Origin: Cyanobacteria bacterium QS_8_64_29
Lineage (GTDB): Bacteria; Cyanobacteriota; Cyanobacteriia; Cyanobacteriales; Rubidibacteraceae
NCBI GenBank assembly: GCA_003022125.1
Contig: PXQH01000066.1
Coordinates: 1 to 39,501, forward strand
Direction: 5' to 3'
DNA length: 39,501 nt
The notes under the pieces are model-generated. The model worked only from the letters and a program-made list of their open reading frames with translations. It did no database searches and was not told where the DNA came from. Positions 12,379-21,322 of the stretch are shown here, piece by piece. The position numbers and the translations under genes were made by a program. Within the stretch, counting starts at the first letter, position 1, and each line of letters starts with the position of its first letter.

Positions 12379-13806
12379 GTGGCAGCAGATTACGACATCG
12401 TCGTTATTGGCGGCGGCTCGGGGGGGTTGGTCGTTGCCGGCGCTGCCGCCCAGCTCAATGCCCGGGTTGCGCTGGTGGAAAAGGACCGCCTGGGCGGCGA
12501 TTGCCTCTGGTACGGCTGCGTCCCCAGCAAATCGCTCATCCACGCCGCCCGCGTGGCCCACCAAGTCAAGCACGGCTCGCGGTTTGGCGTCTGCACGCCC
12601 CCACCCAATATTGCCTTGGCCGAAGCCAACGGGCACGTGCGCCGCACGATCGCCAACATTCAGCCCCACGATTCGCCCGAGCGCTTTAAGTCGATGGGGG
12701 TTGAGGTCATTTTTGGCGAGGGCCAATTTCGCGACGGGCGCACCTTTGCCGTTAATGGGCGCACGCTGCGGGCGAGGCGCTTTGTCATTGCCACCGGCTC
12801 CCGACCCTTGGTTCCGCCAGTTGCGGGCCTGGAAGCGGCAGGCTTTGTCACCAACGAGCAAGTTTTTTCGCTGCAAGAGCGCCCCAGCTCGCTGGCGGTC
12901 ATTGGCGGCGGGCCCATCGGATGCGAGCTAGCGCAGGCCCTCCACCGCTTGGGGGCCCAAGCCACCGTCATTGCCAGCCGGGACCAACTCTTGCCCCAAG
13001 AAGATCCCGCTGCGGCCGCGGTCGTGGAGCGTCAGTTCGAGGCTGAGGGCATCCGCGTGGTGAAATCGGCCCGCGCCGAGCGCGTCGAGCTGGCGGGCGG
13101 TTACAAGCGCATCCAGGCTGGCGGCGAGGCGATCACGGCCGAGCAAATCCTGCTCTCGACCGGACGGCAGCCCAACCTGGAAGGGCTCAACCTGGAAGCA
13201 GCCGGCGTCCGCGCGGGCTCGCAAGGTCTGGCCGTCAATGCCAAGCTACAAACCAGCAACCCGCGCATTTACGGTTGCGGCGATGTTATTGGCGGGTATC
13301 AGTTTACGCACGTGGCCAGCTACGAGGCAAGCGTTGTCCTGCAAAACGCGCTCTTTTGGCCCACCAAAAAGGCTGACTATCGCGTCGTGCCCTGGGCAAC
13401 CTTTACCGAACCCGAGCTGGCGCGCGTGGGCCTCACCGAGCAGCAAGCCCGGCGGCGTTACGGCAGTGACGTTCGCGTGCTGCAGCAGGATTTTGCCGAG
13501 GTCGATCGCGCCCAAGCCGAGGCAGCAACGGAAGGCTTTGTCAAGCTAATCGCGCGCAACAACGGCCAGATCCTGGGCGCTCACATTGTGGGCCCATCGG
13601 CCGGCGAGATCGTGCACGAGGTCATTCTGGCGATGAGGCACGGCCTCAAAGCCTCGGCCCTCACCAGCGCCATCCACATCTATCCCACCCTGGCCGAAGC
13701 CAACAGTCAGGCGGCCCTGCAGCTCACCAAGCAGAAGTACGCGCAGAACGCGCGCCTGCAGGCGCTGCTGCGCGGGTTATTCCGCTTGCGCCGCGCCTGG
13801 GGGTAG
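12379..13806 (+). CDS. FAD-dependent pyridine nucleotide-disulfide oxidoreductase (MerA/Lpd-like)
   Basis: Flavoprotein of 475 residues. It has an N-terminal FAD dinucleotide fold (VIGGGSGGLVVAGAAA), the redox-active disulfide in GGDCLWYGCVPSK, an NAD(P)-binding fold (VIGGGPIGCELAQALHRLG), the second FAD contact YGCGDVIGG, and a C-terminal dimerisation domain containing HIYPTLAE. The reading starts at GTG 12379. The cyanobacterial group with this CLWYGCVPSK motif is usually labelled mercuric reductase, but there is no N-terminal heavy-metal domain. The C-terminal end LFRLRRAWG lacks the Cys-Cys pair required for Hg(II) transfer, so mercury reduction is doubtful. E3 of pyruvate dehydrogenase is another possibility, though its active-site spacing is usually C-L-N-x-G-C. 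Substrate unresolved. Confidence 0.88.
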   Translation: MAADYDIVVIGGGSGGLVVAGAAAQLNARVALVEKDRLGGDCLWYGCVPSKSLIHAARVAHQVKHGSRFGVCTPPPNIALAEANGHVRRTIANIQPHDSPERFKSMGVEVIFGEGQFRDGRTFAVNGRTLRARRFVIATGSRPLVPPVAGLEAAGFVTNEQVFSLQERPSSLAVIGGGPIGCELAQALHRLGAQATVIASRDQLLPQEDPAAAAVVERQFEAEGIRVVKSARAERVELAGGYKRIQAGGEAITAEQILLSTGRQPNLEGLNLEAAGVRAGSQGLAVNAKLQTSNPRIYGCGDVIGGYQFTHVASYEASVVLQNALFWPTKKADYRVVPWATFTEPELARVGLTEQQARRRYGSDVRVLQQDFAEVDRAQAEAATEGFVKLIARNNGQILGAHIVGPSAGEIVHEVILAMRHGLKASALTSAIHIYPTLAEANSQAALQLTKQKYAQNARLQALLRGLFRLRRAWG

Positions 13807-13847
13807 TATGGCGCTAGCCTTGCGAGCAGTGACCGGAGGTATTGGCG

Positions 13848-15308
13848 TTGCTAGGACGCTGGCTGAGCGCTGCGCTTTTAGGCCCCCTAGCCGGGGGACT
13901 GCCTGCGGCTGACGCGGCGCTGGCTGCTGAGCCGGTACCGGCCGAGCAGCAGCGGCGACTGTGCCGCGACGAGCTGGCAACCGCAATCGATGCGATCGCC
14001 GAGGGCGGGGCGCTCGAGCGCGCCCGCTGGGGTGTTTTGGTCCGTACCTTGGAAGGCGGCCGAACGCTGTACGCGCGCCACCCCCGGCAGTACTTTACCC
14101 CGGCCTCCAACGCCAAGCTGCTCACCACTGCTGCTGCGCTGCGCGAGCTAGGGGGCTCGTTTCGCTTCCAGACCCCAGCCTACGCGACGGGCTCGCCGCC
14201 CGAACTGGCGACCTTGCGCATCTTCGGCCGCTGGGATCCCAGCCTGAAAACGCGCGATCTCGAGCGCTTGGCGCAGCAACTGGCCCGCCAGGGGGTGCGC
14301 CGCATCGAGCGCGCGATCGCCGATCGCGGCGGCACCCCCGGCCCGACCGTACCGCCTACCTGGGCTTGGGAAGATGCCTACGCGGCCTACGGGGCCATTC
14401 CCGATCCGTTCATGCTCAACGGCAACGCTGCCCCGCTGCAGTTGCAGCCGCGCCAGTTGGGTCAGCCGCTGCGACTGCGCTGGCGCGATCCGGTGGCAGC
14501 GCGCCAGTGGGATTTGCGCAACCGCAGCCTCACGGTGGCGGCCGGCAGCACCCCGGCCATAAACATGACGGGCCGCCTAGGAACGCCCGTGCTTCGCGTC
14601 GGCGGGCAGCTCCCCGCCGATGCCGAGTCCCAAACCTGGCAGCTGTCAGTTCCCCAACCCGGGCGCTACTGGGTGCAGACGTTGCAGTCGGCTTTGCGCG
14701 ATCGCGGCATTGCAGTGGGCCAAGCATCGGTCGCCTCCAGCCGCCCGCCCGAGCGCGACCCCCTAGCAACCCTAAGCTCGCCGCCGCTGGCCGAGCTGGT
14801 GGCAACGACCAACCGGCAAAGCAACAATCTCTACGCCGAGGCCCTATTTCGCAAGTTGGGGGCGCGCTCGGTTGCCACTACCGGTTCCCGGGCCATCGAG
14901 CAGGTCCTGAGCGAGATCGGGGTTCCGCGCGAGAGCTACGCCCTCACCGACGGCTCGGGGCTATCGCGCCACAACCGCATCAGCCCGCAAGCCCTGGTGG
15001 CAACGCTGCGGCAAATGGCCCAGACCCCTCAGGCCAGCGTCTATCGAGATTCGCTGGCCGTGGCCGGTCGCAGTGGCACCCTGCAAGAGCGCTTGCAGGG
15101 AACGGCCGCAGCCGGTCGGCTGCAGGGCAAAACCGGAACCATGACCGGCGTATCGGCCCTATCCGGGTATCTGGAAACGGGCGAAGCGCCCACCCTGACG
15201 TTTGCCATCCTGCTCAACCGCAGCGGTCGGAATGTGCCTACCATGCGCGCCGCGATCGATCGCATCGTGCAGCGCCTGGCCCGCTGGCCGGCGTGCGCGC
15301 CTCAGTAG
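13848..15308 (+). CDS. dacB: D-alanyl-D-alanine carboxypeptidase/endopeptidase, PBP4 (S13) family
   Basis: Periplasmic penicillin-binding protein that trims or cleaves peptidoglycan peptides. After a signal peptide (MLGRWLSAALLGPLAGG...ADAALAA, cleaved near residue 27) comes the active-site SNAK (Ser87-Lys90). Then come the SNN motif in TNRQSNNLYAE (about residue 325) and the KTG motif in LQGKTGTMTG (about residue 430). The order and spacing match class C PBP4/DacB, including the large insert between SxxK and SxN. No ATG is available. The TTG at 13848 is preferred because GGAGGT ends 7 bases upstream; a TTG two codons earlier would be too close. Its 3' end overlaps the convergent PRC-barrel gene by 7 bases. 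Confidence 0.92.
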   Translation: MLGRWLSAALLGPLAGGLPAADAALAAEPVPAEQQRRLCRDELATAIDAIAEGGALERARWGVLVRTLEGGRTLYARHPRQYFTPASNAKLLTTAAALRELGGSFRFQTPAYATGSPPELATLRIFGRWDPSLKTRDLERLAQQLARQGVRRIERAIADRGGTPGPTVPPTWAWEDAYAAYGAIPDPFMLNGNAAPLQLQPRQLGQPLRLRWRDPVAARQWDLRNRSLTVAAGSTPAINMTGRLGTPVLRVGGQLPADAESQTWQLSVPQPGRYWVQTLQSALRDRGIAVGQASVASSRPPERDPLATLSSPPLAELVATTNRQSNNLYAEALFRKLGARSVATTGSRAIEQVLSEIGVPRESYALTDGSGLSRHNRISPQALVATLRQMAQTPQASVYRDSLAVAGRSGTLQERLQGTAAAGRLQGKTGTMTGVSALSGYLETGEAPTLTFAILLNRSGRNVPTMRAAIDRIVQRLARWPACAPQ

Positions 15309-16261
15309 TTGGTTTCTTCCTCATACTCGGGCTCGGGCGCTTTGCTCTTGCGCTTGCTCGTCTCGGGCAAGTTGATGCGAGGCGGCTGGTACTCTTCCTC
15401 CGTCTCAGACTGAGCTTCTTCCGCCCACAAGTCGGTTTCCATGTCGTCGTAGTCGTACTGCGGCTTGCGCGGCTGCTGCAGCGGTTCGGGTTCGGGCTCT
15501 TGGTAGTCGGCTGCCGGCACATCGGCCCAACCCTCGCGCTCGAGCGGCTCGGCTTCGCCGCGATCGCCTTCGGCCCAGGCGTCCTGATAGAGCGGTTCCA
15601 CCGTTTCGGCTTCGGCGGCTTGCGAGACGGGCGGACGCTCTGGCTCGCCGGTACCGAGCTGGTTTTCGGGGCGCGCGGTCTGGGTCTGGTAGAGGTCGCC
15701 TTCGTCTTTTTCCCAGGGGGGGCTCCCGATGCCCAAGCGCTCCAGCAGCCCCACCGAGAGTTGCGTTAGGCGCTCTTCTGCCCCTTCAAAGACGATGATG
15801 CGGTTGGGCCCGCTGCTAACGAGCTCGTCAACGGGCAGCTCGTAGGTGCTGACGATGCTATCGGGGATTTGCGGATAGCTCAGCGAGGCAATAATGAGCG
15901 AGGCGATCTGGCCGCTCTCAAGGTCGAACTGAAAATCGCGGATGCGGCCGATCAGCTCGCCCGTTTCGGTTATGACCTCGCTACCGATTGCGCGGTTGTA
16001 GCGCCCCTCATCCACCCCCTGAATGGCCTCTTCGTCATCCACCAGGATGACGTCGCCCGCCTGGCGGATTTCGCTCAGCAGCATGTAGCGCGGCGTGCCG
16101 TTAAATGCCAACAGGCTGTCGCACAAGCCTAGGGCAACCACTTCGCGCCGATCGATATCGACCAGCATGTCCCGTATGATGCCCAGGCGCCTGCCGCTGT
16201 CGCGCGCGATGACCTGGGTATTGAGAAATTCCGAGCGTAAGCGATTGGGATCGGTGGTCAT
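15302..16261 (-). CDS. PRC-barrel domain protein with long acidic tail
   Basis: Predicted soluble protein of 319 residues. Two PRC-barrel-like repeats can be seen: residues about 8-75 (FLNTQVIARDSGRRLGIIRD...) and about 90-160 (GSEVITETGELIGRIRDFQ...). PRC barrels occur in photosynthetic reaction centre H subunits, RimM and many uncharacterised cyanobacterial proteins, where they mediate protein contacts. The second half (about 185-319) is rich in Glu, Pro and Gln, low-complexity and probably disordered. Function is unknown. Its last bases overlap dacB on the opposite strand. It follows smc by 56 bases on the same strand, so co-transcription is possible. Confidence 0.82.
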   Translation of the reverse strand: MTTDPNRLRSEFLNTQVIARDSGRRLGIIRDMLVDIDRREVVALGLCDSLLAFNGTPRYMLLSEIRQAGDVILVDDEEAIQGVDEGRYNRAIGSEVITETGELIGRIRDFQFDLESGQIASLIIASLSYPQIPDSIVSTYELPVDELVSSGPNRIIVFEGAEERLTQLSVGLLERLGIGSPPWEKDEGDLYQTQTARPENQLGTGEPERPPVSQAAEAETVEPLYQDAWAEGDRGEAEPLEREGWADVPAADYQEPEPEPLQQPRKPQYDYDDMETDLWAEEAQSETEEEYQPPRINLPETSKRKSKAPEPEYEEETNY

Positions 16262-16317
16262 TACATCCGGTCGGTCGTTGCTATGCGCCCCTAGCCTGCC
16301 CCGCTGGTCCTTGGCTG

Positions 16318-19300
16318 TCAGTGACTGCTGGCGGGCACAGTTATCCCCAATACCTGCGTATGAGCGCCCCGGGCTTGGGTAACGCCCAGGGTGCGATCGG
16401 CCGCGCTGATGGTGGGTCGGCGCAAGCTAACGACGATGAACTGCGCCTGTTGTGCCTGCTGCCGGATCATTTTAGCTAATCGCTCGACGTTTGCCCCATC
16501 TAGGAACATGTCGACCTCATCGAAGGCGTAGAACGGCGAGGGGCGATAGTGCTGCAAGGCAAAAATAAAGCTCAGGGCCGTGAGCGATTTTTCGCCGCCC
16601 GACATGGCGTGCAGCCGCTGCACGGGCTTGCCCTGGGGATGGGCGACTAGATTGAGACCGCCGTTGGCGGGCTCGTCGGGGTCATCCAGCTGCAAGTAAC
16701 CGTCCCCATCGGAGAGTTGGGCGAAGATGGCCCTAAAGTTGCGATTGACGGCGTCAAAGGCCTCGTGGAAGGCTTGCAAGCGCTGGGTGGTAAAGTTCTC
16801 GATCCGCGAGAGCAGCTCGGTGCGTTCGGCTTCTAGGGTCTGGCGCTTGTCGCTGAGATCTTGCAACCGCTGCTGGGCGCGCTCGTACTCCTCAATCGCC
16901 AGCATGTTGACAGGCTCCATGGCTTGCAGGCGCTTTTGGGCATCCCGCAACTCGGGCTGAAGCCGCTCGAGTTGGGCCGCAGGCGTCTCGCTATCGGTGC
17001 TGCCGTTGGCTGGCGTTAGCGGCAGCGGGCCTTCTGGCAGCAGATCGGGCAGCTCGGCCTCGCGCGCTTGGCGCTTTTGCTGGGTGGCTTGCAGCGTCTC
17101 CTGCTGCGACTGCAGGGTCTGGTCTAGCTGCTGCTGCCGCCATTGGGCTTGCTGCTGGCGCTGCTGCAGCGACTGCAAATTGGCGTCGGCGCGATCGCGG
17201 GCTTGCTTGGCGCCATCCAGCTGCTGCGAGAGTTGGGTCAGCTCGCGTTGCGTCTGCTCGATTTGCGCCTCGAGCGTGCTGAGCTCCTCCGCCAGCTCGT
17301 CGCGCTGGCGCTGCAGTTGTTGCTGCCGCTGCTGGGATGCTTGCTGGCGCTGCTGGCATGCCTGAATTTGGTCTCGCAAGCGCTGCTGTCGGTCGGCAGC
17401 TTCCTGGCGCGCTTCGCGCTCGGATTGCAGATCGCGCTCGCAGGCCTGGAGCTGGTCTTGTTGCTGCGCGATCTCGCGCTGGATTTGCTGCCAGCGCTGG
17501 TGGGTGTGGGAGCGCTCGAGCTGGGCGAGCTGCTGCTGGGCGCGCTCGAGCTCGGCCTCGCGTTCGGGCAGGGACTGCTCGAGCGCTTGCAGCTGCTCGG
17601 TGACCGAGGCCAGCTCGCGCTGGCGCTCGCTTAGGGTGGCATCGAGCTCATCCCGCTGCTGGCTCAGGCGCTGGATTTGCTGCTGCAGCTGCTGGCACTG
17701 CCACTGGCATGCTTGCTGCTGCTGCTGGGCTTGCGAGCGATCGCGCTCCAGCCGCTCGATTTCTTCGCTGTGCGCCTGTAGGGTCCGCTCGCACTCGTCC
17801 AGTACCGCCTCAATATCCTGCAGACGCTGCTTGAGTGCTTCGCTCTCGCCGGTGTCGCTCGAGGCGTCAGTCCCCAAGCGCAGCAGCGGTCGCTGGGCCT
17901 GGCTGCCACCGCTGATGGCGCCGCTGCGCTCCAGTAGCTCGCCTTGCAGGGTGACGATGCGGTTGCGGCCCAGGTGGCGGCGGGCGTCATCTAGGGTCTC
18001 AAAAACTGCCGTATCGCCCAGGACATAGGCAAAGACGTTGCGATAGCGCGGCGGGTGCTCGATCAGATTGACCGCGTAATCCAAAAAGCCGCGGGCTTGC
18101 TTGAGCTCGGCATCGGCTCGCGATCGCGGCGGGCGCAGCTTGTTGAGCGGCAAAAACGTGGCGCGCCCGGCCTTTTGCTGCCGCAGCAGTTCGATGCCGG
18201 CCGCCGCGACTGAGTCATCTTCAACTACCACATGGCCCAAGCGGCCGCCTGCCGCCGTCTCCAGCGCGAGTTGGTAGGACGGTGCGACTTGGCCCAGCTG
18301 CGCCACCAGGCCGCAGATACCCTCCAGAGCGGATTGCAGCAGGGTCTGGGTGGCCCGGGTGCCCTGGGCTTCTTGTCGGGCGTGCTGGGTCGCCTCGAGC
18401 CGATCGAGCTGGCGTTGCTTGTCGTGCCACTCCTGACGCAAGCGATCGCGGGTTTGCTGTTGCGTTTCGCTCTCCTGGCGGGCAGCGGCCAAGCGCTCGG
18501 CTAGGGCCTGCTGCTGCTGCTGCCATTGGTGAGCTTGGCGCTCCAGCCGCGCGTGCTCCTGCTGGGCTGCCTCCCAATCGGGCTGGATGGCCTCACGCGC
18601 TTGGGTTTGCTCGTCGAGCTGGGCCTGCAGCTGGCGCTGGCGCTCTTGCAGTTGCGCGCTCTCGTTGCGCTGCGGCTCGAGCGCCTGCTGCAGTTTAGCA
18701 ATGCGCTGGCTCAGATCCGTATGTTGCTGGAGCCACGTCTCGGCAGCGGCGGCCAAGCGATCGGCTTCGCTGCGCTGCTGCTCCAGCGCTTGCTGGGCGC
18801 GATCGCGCTGGGCTTCTAGCGCCACGAGCCGCTCGTTCTCCAAGCGCGCCTGCTCTTGTTGGACGCGTTCCAGCGCTTGCTGGTGCTGCGCTAGCGCCTG
18901 CTGGGCTTGCACCAGCTCGGTCTCGGCCTCGCGCGCGCTCTCCGCCAGCTCCTGCTGGCGCTGCTGCAACTGCTGCTGCTGGGTCTGTTGGGTCGCCAGC
19001 TGGGAGGTCAGCGCCAGCTGCTGGTCCTCGCCCAGGTCGCGGACGCGGGCGTTGCAGTCCTCGAGCTGCGCCCGGGCTTGCTCGATTTCGCTGCTTAGCG
19101 CCTCCAGCCGCTCGTCCAGTTGCGCCCGCTCGCGCTGGTGGGCCTCGATTTGGGCTTGCAGTTGGGCCTCGTCTTGCTGCAGCGAGCGCCACGCCAGCAC
19201 AGCTTCCCACTGCTGCAACTGCTGGATGTGGCTTTTGAGCTCGCGGTAGCGCTCGGCCTTGTCCCGCTCGGCAGCAGCGCGATCGCGGGTTTGGATTAGC

Positions 19301-19914
19301 TCGGTTTCCACCACGCGGCAGCGTTCTTCGCGCTCGCGCACGTCCTCCAGTGTTTCGCGCGCCTGCGCGATTTTGCGATCGTAGTCGGCAACGCCCGCGA
19401 GCTCGTCAACGATCTCGCGACGCTCGCGCGCATTCATGGTAATGATGCGGGTGACATCCCCCTGCAGCACCACGTTGTAGCCTTGGGGATAGATCCGCAT
19501 GCGGTAGAGCCGCTCGTGCAGCTCGCTTCGGGTGAGCGGCTCATCGTTGACATAGTAGCTCGAGCTGTACTGGCCTTGCTCGTTGAGGCGCAAGCGCCGC
19601 GTTACCTGCCACTCGCCGCTCTCGGGAATTTCTTGGGGGTCGCTCCAATCGGAGATATCAAAGGTGACCGTAACCCGGGTATCGACGCGCGCGCGGCCGT
19701 TGCGCTTGCTGTGGCTGACTAGATCGGGCAACCGTTCCGCCCGCATGCCTTTGGAGCCCGAGAGCCCGAGGGCAAACAGCAGCGCATCGAGGATGTTGGA
19801 TTTGCCCGAGCCGTTGGGCCCCGAGACAACGGTAAAGCCAGGCCGAAGCGGGATTTGGGTTGCCTTACCGAACGATTTGAAATTGGACAGCTCCAAGCGC
19901 TTGATGTGCACCAT
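16318..19914 (-). CDS. smc: chromosome segregation ATPase SMC
   Basis: Condensin subunit of 1198 residues, full length for bacterial SMC. The N-terminal head has Walker A GPNGSGKSN (residues 32-40). Two long Gln/Glu/Arg-rich coiled coils flank a hinge at about residues 520-680 (containing GRLGHVVVEDDSVAA and GRATFLPLNKL). The C-terminal head has the ABC signature SGGEKSLTAL (about 1105) and Walker B FYAFDEVDMFLD (about 1129-1140). It loads on DNA with ScpA/ScpB, which are not in this window. The ATG at 19914 is followed directly by the family start HIKRLELSNFKSFG. A possible -10 (TATCAT, minus strand, 19944-19949) lies in the intergenic region shared with argD. The Gln-rich coils create long spurious ORFs on the other strand. 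Confidence 0.97.
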   Translation of the reverse strand: MVHIKRLELSNFKSFGKATQIPLRPGFTVVSGPNGSGKSNILDALLFALGLSGSKGMRAERLPDLVSHSKRNGRARVDTRVTVTFDISDWSDPQEIPESGEWQVTRRLRLNEQGQYSSSYYVNDEPLTRSELHERLYRMRIYPQGYNVVLQGDVTRIITMNARERREIVDELAGVADYDRKIAQARETLEDVREREERCRVVETELIQTRDRAAAERDKAERYRELKSHIQQLQQWEAVLAWRSLQQDEAQLQAQIEAHQRERAQLDERLEALSSEIEQARAQLEDCNARVRDLGEDQQLALTSQLATQQTQQQQLQQRQQELAESAREAETELVQAQQALAQHQQALERVQQEQARLENERLVALEAQRDRAQQALEQQRSEADRLAAAAETWLQQHTDLSQRIAKLQQALEPQRNESAQLQERQRQLQAQLDEQTQAREAIQPDWEAAQQEHARLERQAHQWQQQQQALAERLAAARQESETQQQTRDRLRQEWHDKQRQLDRLEATQHARQEAQGTRATQTLLQSALEGICGLVAQLGQVAPSYQLALETAAGGRLGHVVVEDDSVAAAGIELLRQQKAGRATFLPLNKLRPPRSRADAELKQARGFLDYAVNLIEHPPRYRNVFAYVLGDTAVFETLDDARRHLGRNRIVTLQGELLERSGAISGGSQAQRPLLRLGTDASSDTGESEALKQRLQDIEAVLDECERTLQAHSEEIERLERDRSQAQQQQQACQWQCQQLQQQIQRLSQQRDELDATLSERQRELASVTEQLQALEQSLPEREAELERAQQQLAQLERSHTHQRWQQIQREIAQQQDQLQACERDLQSEREARQEAADRQQRLRDQIQACQQRQQASQQRQQQLQRQRDELAEELSTLEAQIEQTQRELTQLSQQLDGAKQARDRADANLQSLQQRQQQAQWRQQQLDQTLQSQQETLQATQQKRQAREAELPDLLPEGPLPLTPANGSTDSETPAAQLERLQPELRDAQKRLQAMEPVNMLAIEEYERAQQRLQDLSDKRQTLEAERTELLSRIENFTTQRLQAFHEAFDAVNRNFRAIFAQLSDGDGYLQLDDPDEPANGGLNLVAHPQGKPVQRLHAMSGGEKSLTALSFIFALQHYRPSPFYAFDEVDMFLDGANVERLAKMIRQQAQQAQFIVVSLRRPTISAADRTLGVTQARGAHTQVLGITVPASSH

Positions 19915-19978
19915 ACGCGCGGTGCCGGCAAAAGTCAGCCGCGATGATAGCGTTTTGGCACCCTGAGGTCAGTTGCGC

Positions 19979-20007
19979 TTGGCTGGCGGTGCTGCCACCG
20001 CTAGAAT
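19979..20007 (+). promoter_or_regulatory. putative argD promoter
   Basis: TTGGCT (19979-19984), a 17-base spacer and TAGAAT (20002-20007) resemble a sigma-70-type promoter. This would give a leader of about 27 nt containing the AAGGAG site at 20029-20034, six bases before the GTG start. Confidence 0.6.
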
Positions 20008-20040
20008 CAGCCCAGCCCCCTAGCAGGCAAGGAGCCTTTT

Positions 20041-21288
20041 GTGAGTGCGGATCCCGCCCGAGGCAAGGCCGCCAACGCCGCAGCGCCCGGTTTTGACCCC
20101 AGCGCTTTTGATGCCTGCGTCATGGGCACCTACCGGCGCTTGCCCGTGGCCCTGGAGCGGGGCGAAGGCTGCCGCTTGTGGGATACCCAAGGCAACGAAT
20201 ACCTAGATTTTGTGGCCGGCGTCGCCACCTGCGCGCTGGGGCATGCCCATCCGGCGCTCGTTGCGGCGGTGACGCAGCAGGTGCAGCACCTGCACCATGC
20301 CTCCAACCTGTACTACACGCCGCTGCAGGGGCAGCTGGCGCAGTGGCTGGTCGAGCGCAGCTGCGCGGACCGGGCGTTTTTTTGCAACTCAGGCGCCGAG
20401 GCCAATGAAGCGGCTATCAAGCTGGCGCGCAAGCACGCGCGCGCGGCCCGCGGCATAACCGAGCCCCTGATCCTGAGCGCCCGCGCTAGCTTTCACGGCC
20501 GCACCCTAGCCACCATGGCTGCCACCGGCCAAGCCAAAGTGCGGCAGGGGTTCGAGCCGCTGCCGCCCGGCTTTGCCCAAGTGCCTTACAACGATAGCGA
20601 GGCGCTTGAAGCCGCGCTAACGCCGCAGGTAGCAGCCATCATGCTGGAGCCGCTCCAGGGCGAGGGGGGTGTCCGCCCCGGCGATCCGAGCTACTTCCAG
20701 CGCGTGCGCCAGCTGTGCGACGAGCGCGGCATTCTACTCATTATGGATGAAGTCCAGACCGGGATGGGCCGCACCGGGACGCTCTGGGGCTACCAGCAGC
20801 TCGGGATCGAACCCGATGCCATCACCAGCGCCAAGGGCCTCGCCGGCGGCATCCCCATGGGGGCCATGCTGTGCAAGCGCTTTTGCGACGCCTTCGAGCC
20901 CGGCGACCACGCCAGCACCTTTGGGGGCAATCCGTTGGCCTGTGCGGCAGCGCTGGCCGTCGGGCAGACCCTAGAGCGCGACGGGTTGCCGGCCAATGCC
21001 CGAGCGCGCGGCGAGCAATTGCGCTCGCGGCTAACTGCCCTTGCCCGCCAGTTCCCGCAGCTGTTTGAAGGGGTCCGTGGTTGGGGGGTGATTTCAGGGC
21101 TCGTTTTGCGTGCGGACGCCCGCCTGGAGGCGCTCGATATTGTCAAAGCCGCCCTGCAACAAGGCCTGCTGGTGGCAGCTGCCGGCGCGGGCGTGGTGCG
21201 TTTGGTCCCGCCGCTGATTGTCTCGGCCGATGAGGTCGAGCGCGGGGTGGATGCCCTCGAGCGGGCTGTCGGCCAGCTTGCGCACTAA
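20041..21288 (+). CDS. argD: acetylornithine aminotransferase
   Basis: PLP-dependent class III aminotransferase of 415 residues that converts N-acetylglutamate semialdehyde to N-acetylornithine in arginine synthesis; it may also act on succinyl-diaminopimelate precursors. Visible hallmarks are FFCNSGAEANEAAIKLARKHAR (split here as FFCNSGAEANEAA and IKLARKHAR), the DEVQTGMGRTGTLWGYQ PLP-ring Asp segment, the SAKGLAGGIPMGAM Schiff-base lysine and TFGGNPLACAA. The GTG start at 20041 is supported by AAGGAG six bases upstream. The enzyme has no organelle or secretion signal and acts in the cytosol. Related 4-aminobutyrate or ornithine transaminases are less likely given the close ArgD-type motifs. 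Monocistronic, with a GC hairpin following. Confidence 0.95.
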   Translation: MSADPARGKAANAAAPGFDPSAFDACVMGTYRRLPVALERGEGCRLWDTQGNEYLDFVAGVATCALGHAHPALVAAVTQQVQHLHHASNLYYTPLQGQLAQWLVERSCADRAFFCNSGAEANEAAIKLARKHARAARGITEPLILSARASFHGRTLATMAATGQAKVRQGFEPLPPGFAQVPYNDSEALEAALTPQVAAIMLEPLQGEGGVRPGDPSYFQRVRQLCDERGILLIMDEVQTGMGRTGTLWGYQQLGIEPDAITSAKGLAGGIPMGAMLCKRFCDAFEPGDHASTFGGNPLACAAALAVGQTLERDGLPANARARGEQLRSRLTALARQFPQLFEGVRGWGVISGLVLRADARLEALDIVKAALQQGLLVAAAGAGVVRLVPPLIVSADEVERGVDALERAVGQLAH

Positions 21289-21322
21289 GCAAAGCGCCGG
21301 GGCCAGTTCCCCGGCGCCTTGC
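21289..21322. terminator. GC-rich hairpin after argD
   Basis: GCGCCGGGG (21294-21302) pairs perfectly with CCCCGGCGC (21309-21317) around CCAGTT. After one mismatch the stem extends by GCAA/TTGC to 21289-21322. It starts right after the argD stop. No T-run follows on either strand, so termination is plausible but not certain. It could also end a transcript arriving on the minus strand. Confidence 0.6.

Noticed and set aside
13961-15769. 602-codon ORF overlapping dacB and the PRC-barrel gene
   Set aside because: Arg/Pro/Ala-rich shadow in another frame of dacB, then antisense to the PRC-barrel gene. dacB has all three catalytic motifs in its own frame.
17143-19249. Plus-strand Leu/Ser/Cys-rich ORFs across smc
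   Set aside because: They are antisense to the Gln-rich coiled coil (CAG/GAG repeats read as CTG/CTC). No start signals or homology.
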